Source: Synechococcales cyanobacterium S06 (lineage in GTDB: Bacteria; Cyanobacteriota; Cyanobacteriia; Cyanobacteriales; JAABRE01). From it: 47,432 bases of DNA. Within the stretch, counting starts at the first letter, position 1; each line of letters opens with the position of its first letter. The stretch is from assembly GCA_011391125.1 (NCBI GenBank), contig JAABRE010000039.1:1-47432 (forward strand), written 5' to 3'. Below, piece after piece: positions 43,418-47,432 of this stretch. The notes under the pieces are model-generated. The model was given only the letters and a program-made list of their open reading frames with translations. It ran no database searches and was not told the DNA's origin. The position numbers and the translations under genes were made by a program.

Positions 43418-44768
43418 AATCTAATAATTGATAAATTTTTTGCGGTAAATCCGGAGTAAAATTTTCACTTTGCTTTATTTTTTTCACGGATTCAGATAAG
43501 GTTAAAGATTGATAAAGATCATAAATTTGATCAGCAACTGCGCTAGAAATAAACTTCGATTGAACCCACTTTTTGTCCGCTTGACTTAATAAGTCCTTTT
43601 TCCTTTCACGATAAGCCAATATTTCCTGAATTGCTTTGGCTAAAGATTCAGAATCCTGCGGCGGTACCAGTAACCCAGTTTGACCATCGATCACTGTGTG
43701 GCAAAAACCAGCAATGGTACTGGACATCACCGGAGTTCCTGCGGCCATGGCATCAATGGCAACTAAGTTGAAAGGTTCATTGTAACTGGCAACAATACAC
43801 AGATCCGCCGCTGCATAGTAGGTTTCTAATTCAGTTTCTGAAATTTGAGCGCTAAAAATGGTGACATTTTCTAAATTTAATTCTTTCACCAAAGACCGAA
43901 TGCTTTGTTGTTCTTGGGAATCTTGATCTTTTTGTCCATTTAAGTCAACTAAATATAATTCAAAAGGTTTAGGTATTTTTGCCGATGCTTTAAGCAGCAT
44001 CTCGATGCCCTTGCGTTCATCAAAACTGCCGACATAAAGGAGCATCGGAGTTTCGGGAGCAATAGCTAAATTATGGCGCGCTTGTTTTGGTGATACTGAG
44101 CCAAATTCTTCAGCATGACGATCACAGGGAATAATTTTGATCCGTCCATATGGCGAGAGGTATTGTCGCAAATCCGCAACTTCTTTCGGACTGGTCGAAA
44201 TCACACAATTAGCTTGTTCTAAACAAGCCCATTCCACGGCATGACGAATTGATGCAACTGAAGGCGGATGTTCCACATTCCGATATTTGACCGCTCCGAT
44301 GGAGTGATAAGTGTGAACTAGGGGGATACCGAAGCGAAATTTTAATTGTAAGCCAACCCAACCGGATAACCAGTAATTGGTATGAATTAGGCTATATTGA
44401 CGACCCGATCGCTTTTGGAAATCCAGCCAAGAATCGACAAAAGTGGGTAAATAATCGAATAATTCGGTTCGGGGAATAAATTTAGGCGGTCCAGCTGTTA
44501 GGTGAATAGTGCGACAACCAATACTGTGTTCAACAATTTCCCTTTGTTCCGGGTTTTCGCGACGGGTAAATAGATCAACTTGACAACCTCGTTGAGCCAA
44601 AGCTAGTCCCAATTCTTTAACGTAGATGTTTTGTCCACCAGCTTTCTCCTTGCCCATCTCCGCCAATGGATCTCCTGGTACGGAAATCAACCCATAAGTG
44701 GGGGGATTTTTTTTGGGTAATTGAGTCTGAAAAGGATGAGGAGAAATCGATGTTATTAGATTAAACAT
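43398..44768 (-). CDS. GT4 family glycosyltransferase
   Basis: A 456-residue retaining glycosyltransferase of GT4 type, like sucrose-phosphate-synthase-related enzymes of cyanobacteria. The N-terminal half has ISVPGDPLAEMGKEKAGGQN and YVKELGLALAQRG. The second half starts LLYVGSFDERKGIEMLL near 240. The catalytic motif E-x7-E appears as E331-x7-D339 (EPFNLVAID). The usual PCGxD loop is PCDRH here. These two substitutions may lower or change activity. The final residues DISPS come from the right hairpin of the IS605-derived element, so the native C terminus was altered. Donor and acceptor are unknown. Confidence 0.82.
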   Translation of the reverse strand: MFNLITSISPHPFQTQLPKKNPPTYGLISVPGDPLAEMGKEKAGGQNIYVKELGLALAQRGCQVDLFTRRENPEQREIVEHSIGCRTIHLTAGPPKFIPRTELFDYLPTFVDSWLDFQKRSGRQYSLIHTNYWLSGWVGLQLKFRFGIPLVHTYHSIGAVKYRNVEHPPSVASIRHAVEWACLEQANCVISTSPKEVADLRQYLSPYGRIKIIPCDRHAEEFGSVSPKQARHNLAIAPETPMLLYVGSFDERKGIEMLLKASAKIPKPFELYLVDLNGQKDQDSQEQQSIRSLVKELNLENVTIFSAQISETELETYYAAADLCIVASYNEPFNLVAIDAMAAGTPVMSSTIAGFCHTVIDGQTGLLVPPQDSESLAKAIQEILAYRERKKDLLSQADKKWVQSKFISSAVADQIYDLYQSLTLSESVKKIKQSENFTPDLPQKIYQLLDFDISPS

Positions 44769-44981
44769 AACAAGTTCCGGTGGCTAACTAATTGACTTTA
44801 ACAACTAGTATAAAACCCAGAAGTAAAAATACTGGGGAGAAATTGGGGAGAAATCGAGCAGAAGTTAGAAAAGTAATTATTAGAAATCTTGGAAAAGGTG
44901 ATAAAAATCAATTCTCATAGATAAAGCGTCTATTTCGATGGCGTTTTACCTTTTACCTGACTTCTGCCGCGAAGTCTAATA

Positions 44982-45662
44982 TTAATGATCAATGGTTTTA
45001 AGTCGATAACCTAAACCGTAAACTGTTTCGATAAAATCATCAGGAGCTCCGACTACCCTTAATTTATGACGCAAACTTTTGAGATGAGATTTGACCGTTT
45101 CCTCGGAAGGATGGGTTTCGAGAGTCCAAATATGTTCAATTATTTGCGCTCGACTTAAAACTCGACGACCATGAGAGACTAAAAGTTCTAATAAAGCATA
45201 TTCCTTGGGAGTTAAATGCAATAATTGCTGCTCATAAGTCACCTCATAAGTGCTAGAGTTTAAATGTAAATTTCCCCAACAAAGATCGGCTTTAGTTGTA
45301 CTATTTAGCCTACGTAATAAAACCCGAATTCTAGCCATTAATTCCTCTATGGCAAAGGGTTTTACCAAGTAATCATCTGCTCCAGCCTCTAAACCAGTGA
45401 CTTTATCAGCCAAGGTATCACGAGCCGTTAACATCAAAACAGGTAAGGAATATTGATGTTCCCTTAATCGTTGACAAAACCTGACACCGTCTAATTTTGG
45501 TAAAGTTAAATCGAGCAAAATTAAGTCATAATCACCAAGTCGTACAGCATCCCAGGCTAATTCTCCGTTTTCTACCACATCAACGACATATTGATGATCA
45601 GTTAAAGCTTCGGTGAGCATTTCTGCTAATTGAATATCGTCTTCGACAATTAAAATACGCAT
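44982..45662 (-). CDS. OmpR/PhoB-type response regulator, RppA-like
   Basis: A 226-residue two-component regulator. The receiver domain (1-120) has acidic D8-D9, the phosphorylation site D51 (LLLDLTLP), T79 and K101 (VKPF). The winged-helix domain (about 128-224) includes LTPKEYALLELLVSHG and VYGLGYRL. The overall sequence resembles cyanobacterial RppA (ELAWDAVRLGDYDLILLDLT). No sensor kinase is adjacent, whereas RppA usually sits beside RppB. Weak ribosome site at the ATG. Confidence 0.85.
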   Translation of the reverse strand: MRILIVEDDIQLAEMLTEALTDHQYVVDVVENGELAWDAVRLGDYDLILLDLTLPKLDGVRFCQRLREHQYSLPVLMLTARDTLADKVTGLEAGADDYLVKPFAIEELMARIRVLLRRLNSTTKADLCWGNLHLNSSTYEVTYEQQLLHLTPKEYALLELLVSHGRRVLSRAQIIEHIWTLETHPSEETVKSHLKSLRHKLRVVGAPDDFIETVYGLGYRLKTIDH

Positions 45663-46322
45663 GGTAATAAATTTTTTAATGATCAGGAATTTTACTTATA
45701 ATTATTAAATTAAAAGACAGTGCCGAGTAGCCATTTTGTTACTAATTCACTGAATAAATAATAATTTATCTTTAACTACATAGCCTACTATAACAATTGA
45801 GACAAATTTTTATCTGAACTAAGTATTTTAATCAAAAAATAATTACTGTCAGATTTAGTTGAGCATTTTTATTAACCTGTGTTGTTAGTTTTACTTCCTC
45901 TCGAAACTCTACTCAGTTGAGAGAAAGCAGGAAAAAAGTTCCCGAAACATAGCAATGACTTAACACTATTACTGATATTTTTGCTTTTCTAATGAAACTA
46001 GAATCAGGAAGACAAGGTTATTTTATTCTTTGAAGCTAACAACAAGATAGCCAATTAACTTATTCAATTAAAAATTTTAACTGCCCAAAATTCTAAAAAA
46101 AATTATTAAATAAGTTAGATTTTTTAATAAGATAAAGACTATTTTAAACTCAAAAAATTATTATTTTATAGAGGAAAAACTCTCTAGTAAAAAATTTTCA
46201 ACTCCCTCATATTATTAACTTAGAAAATAATGAAAAAAATTAAACTTTCTCAATAAATTATTCCCTATACAGCGTAATGCAAGACAGTATGGGACAATAG
46301 AGAAAACTTTTGAGAGGTTCAA
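45663..46322. other. AT-rich gene-free gap
   Basis: A 660-bp stretch between the response regulator and the IS remnants. I see no ORF with a credible start, no RNA gene and no repeat family. The last 60 bp (TATACAGCGTAATGCAAGAC onward) are probably the left end of the IS that carries the 46323 ORF. Confidence 0.5.
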
Positions 46323-46658
46323 ATGCGCCCTTTATCCAAAGATATTCGAGAAAAAATTGTCAGCACCTACTTCGAAGGCAGCACCTCTATTAGAAAGGTA
46401 GCCGAACGCTTCAGGGTGAGCCAAAACACGGTACAGAAGCTGGTCAAACAAAAAAGAGAGACAGGAAACATCAATCCCCAAAAAGCCCGGGGAGGAAAAC
46501 CCAGTCAACTAGCCGGGCGGGAAAAAGAAATTATCAGCATGGTAGAAGAACACAGTGATTACACCCTATCGGAATATTGTGAGCTTTGGGAGGAAAGAGG
46601 AGGAGTGAGAGTCAGTGAAAGCACGATGTGTCGTTTTCTCGGTAAGCTCAAACTATAG
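46323..46658 (+). pseudogene. IS630-type transposase, 5' part, cut by another IS
   Basis: A 111-codon frame: MRPLSKDIREKIVSTYFEGS, a helix-turn-helix (IRKVAERFRVSQNTVQKLVK), and the linker helix ESTMCRFLGKLK. This is the DNA-binding half of an IS630-type transposase; no DDE domain follows. The stop codon is created by the end of a second IS, TATAGTGATTCCAAATAA, which begins at the TA at 46656. GAGAGG precedes the ATG. Confidence 0.85.
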
Positions 46659-47432
46659 TGATTCCAAATAAGAACCGAACACTAAGAAATACAATAATCA
46701 GAAATAATTTTATCTAAAGAAGTCCCGACAGGTGCATACATTCTTGCTCTTTTTAAAGCACTAAAATCATGTTCAATATCATTCAAATCAGGGGAATAAG
46801 TCGGTAAAAATATAACTTCATGTTCTGTAGTTTCTACTAATTGTTTAATCTTATTTTTTCTATGAATGGGTGCATTGTCCATAATTAAAATGGAGGGTCT
46901 CTCTAAGCTTGGTAATAAATAAAGTTTTAACCACCTTTCAAAAGTTTCAGCATTGAGAGTTCCTTGAAAAATCATTGGTGCAATAAAATCTTTTTTTCCT
47001 TTTCTTCTACCCGCCACTAGATTTTCTCTTTTTTGTCGTTTCCCCTGTCTATTTGCGTAAATTTTTTTACCTTTTTTTGACCAACCATACCCACAATTAG
47101 CAATGGCATCAAAGCCAGATTCATCAATAAAGACAAGACTTTTACTACCGAATATCTTAATCAATTCTCGGAGTCTTTGATAATATTTAATTCTTTCTTC
47201 TGCCTTTCTTTCTTGGTAACGAAATTCTTTTTTTTCTGGTAATATTCATCTTTTTGAGAGCGTAAAAAATCGCATTTATTCTCACATTAAATTTTTGTGC
47301 TCTGTCAATTCAGCGAGCATCTGGATTTTCGCGGAACATCTTTTTCTAAAGCCTTCCAATCTAGTTTTCTTTGACGACGTTCTACTCGAATTGGTGAGAG
47401 ATTTTCTCTTTTTAACCATTGATAAATAGTGG
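46656..47432 (-). mobile_element. Second IS630-type element, frameshifted, running off the window
   Basis: Its right end, TATAGTGATTCCAAATAAG, matches the ends of the MITEs at 9407 and 22075. The minus strand then carries the DDE part of the transposase at 46682-47164: SLVFIDESGFDAIANCGYGW, PSILIMDNAPIHRK (second Asp) and FLPTYSPDLNDIEHDFSALK (Glu). Upstream, to 47432, homologous sequence continues in other frames (KREDLSP-type start, LDWKALEKDV, ENPDAR, FNVRINAIFYALKKMNITRK, RYQERKAEERIKYYQRLREL) with at least two frameshifts and one TGA. Normal IS630 transposases have an intact HTH-DDE fusion. Probably dead. Confidence 0.85.

Noticed and set aside
1-47432. tRNA, rRNA or riboswitch genes
   Set aside because: I looked for cloverleaf-type stems, rRNA stretches and common riboswitch cores in the gaps and found none that I could support.

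Overview
The window is chromosomal DNA of an AT-rich cyanobacterium. The indicators are carboxysome shell genes (ccmK3-ccmK4), a cyanobacterial-type glycogen synthase, HoxE/HoxF, a class III polyhydroxybutyrate pathway, and many copies of the octamer GCGATCGC (HIP1). The load of small repeats, decayed toxin-antitoxin genes and IS remnants fits an accessory-rich unicellular or colonial genome. I cannot name the genus.

Layout. 1-9.8 kb, mostly minus strand: aldo/keto reductase, a 5'-truncated Mut7-C gene, a DNA methyltransferase fused to an Mrr-like nuclease, DUF29, a deleted second copy of the methyltransferase, a tandem array with a 64-bp period, gyrA, a PD-(D/E)XK protein, a MazF pair, and a wrecked YefM/YoeB pair carrying an IS630-type MITE. 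9.8-19.2 kb: a giant secreted protein (TPS domain, integrin-beta-like vWA domain, CHAT protease) divergent from its TpsB transporter, then a nidogen/LVIVD/dockerin-like protein. This is the most interesting part of the window. 19.2-25.5 kb: fluoroacetate-dehalogenase-like hydrolase, AmpG-like permease, glgA, a GxxExxY gene bracketed by inverted repeat arrays, and ccmK4. 25.6-34.3 kb: ccmK3, then phaC, phaE, a frameshifted four-helix-bundle gene, phaB, DUF29, a ParD-like gene, alcohol dehydrogenase, an Rpn nuclease and phaA, all on the minus strand. 34.3-47.4 kb: a HicB-like gene, ilvB, ADP-ribosylglycohydrolase, hoxE-hoxF, hcp, an IS605-derived element without transposase, a GT4 glycosyltransferase, an OmpR-type regulator and nested IS630 remnants.

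How the genes fit together. PhaA condenses acetyl-CoA, PhaB reduces the product and PhaC/PhaE polymerise it, so a complete PHB pathway is present although unrelated small genes are threaded through it. GlgA adds the glycogen branch of carbon storage. HoxE/HoxF is an NAD(P)H diaphorase module found here without HoxU/Y/H but next to hcp. TpsB probably exports the integrin/CHAT protein, and the nidogen-like protein beside it is a plausible surface partner or substrate.

Mobile DNA. At least five small non-autonomous families can be read. (1) An element with 10-bp ends GGCGTTGCAT and perfect 8-bp target duplications in both copies. (2) An IS630-ended MITE whose probable parent transposase lies at the right edge. 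(3) An element with ends AGGGTTTGCTGAA. (4) Roughly 60-bp hairpins with GGTGCGTCA ends. (5) An IS605-derived element. Several of these rewrite the 3' ends of neighbouring genes.
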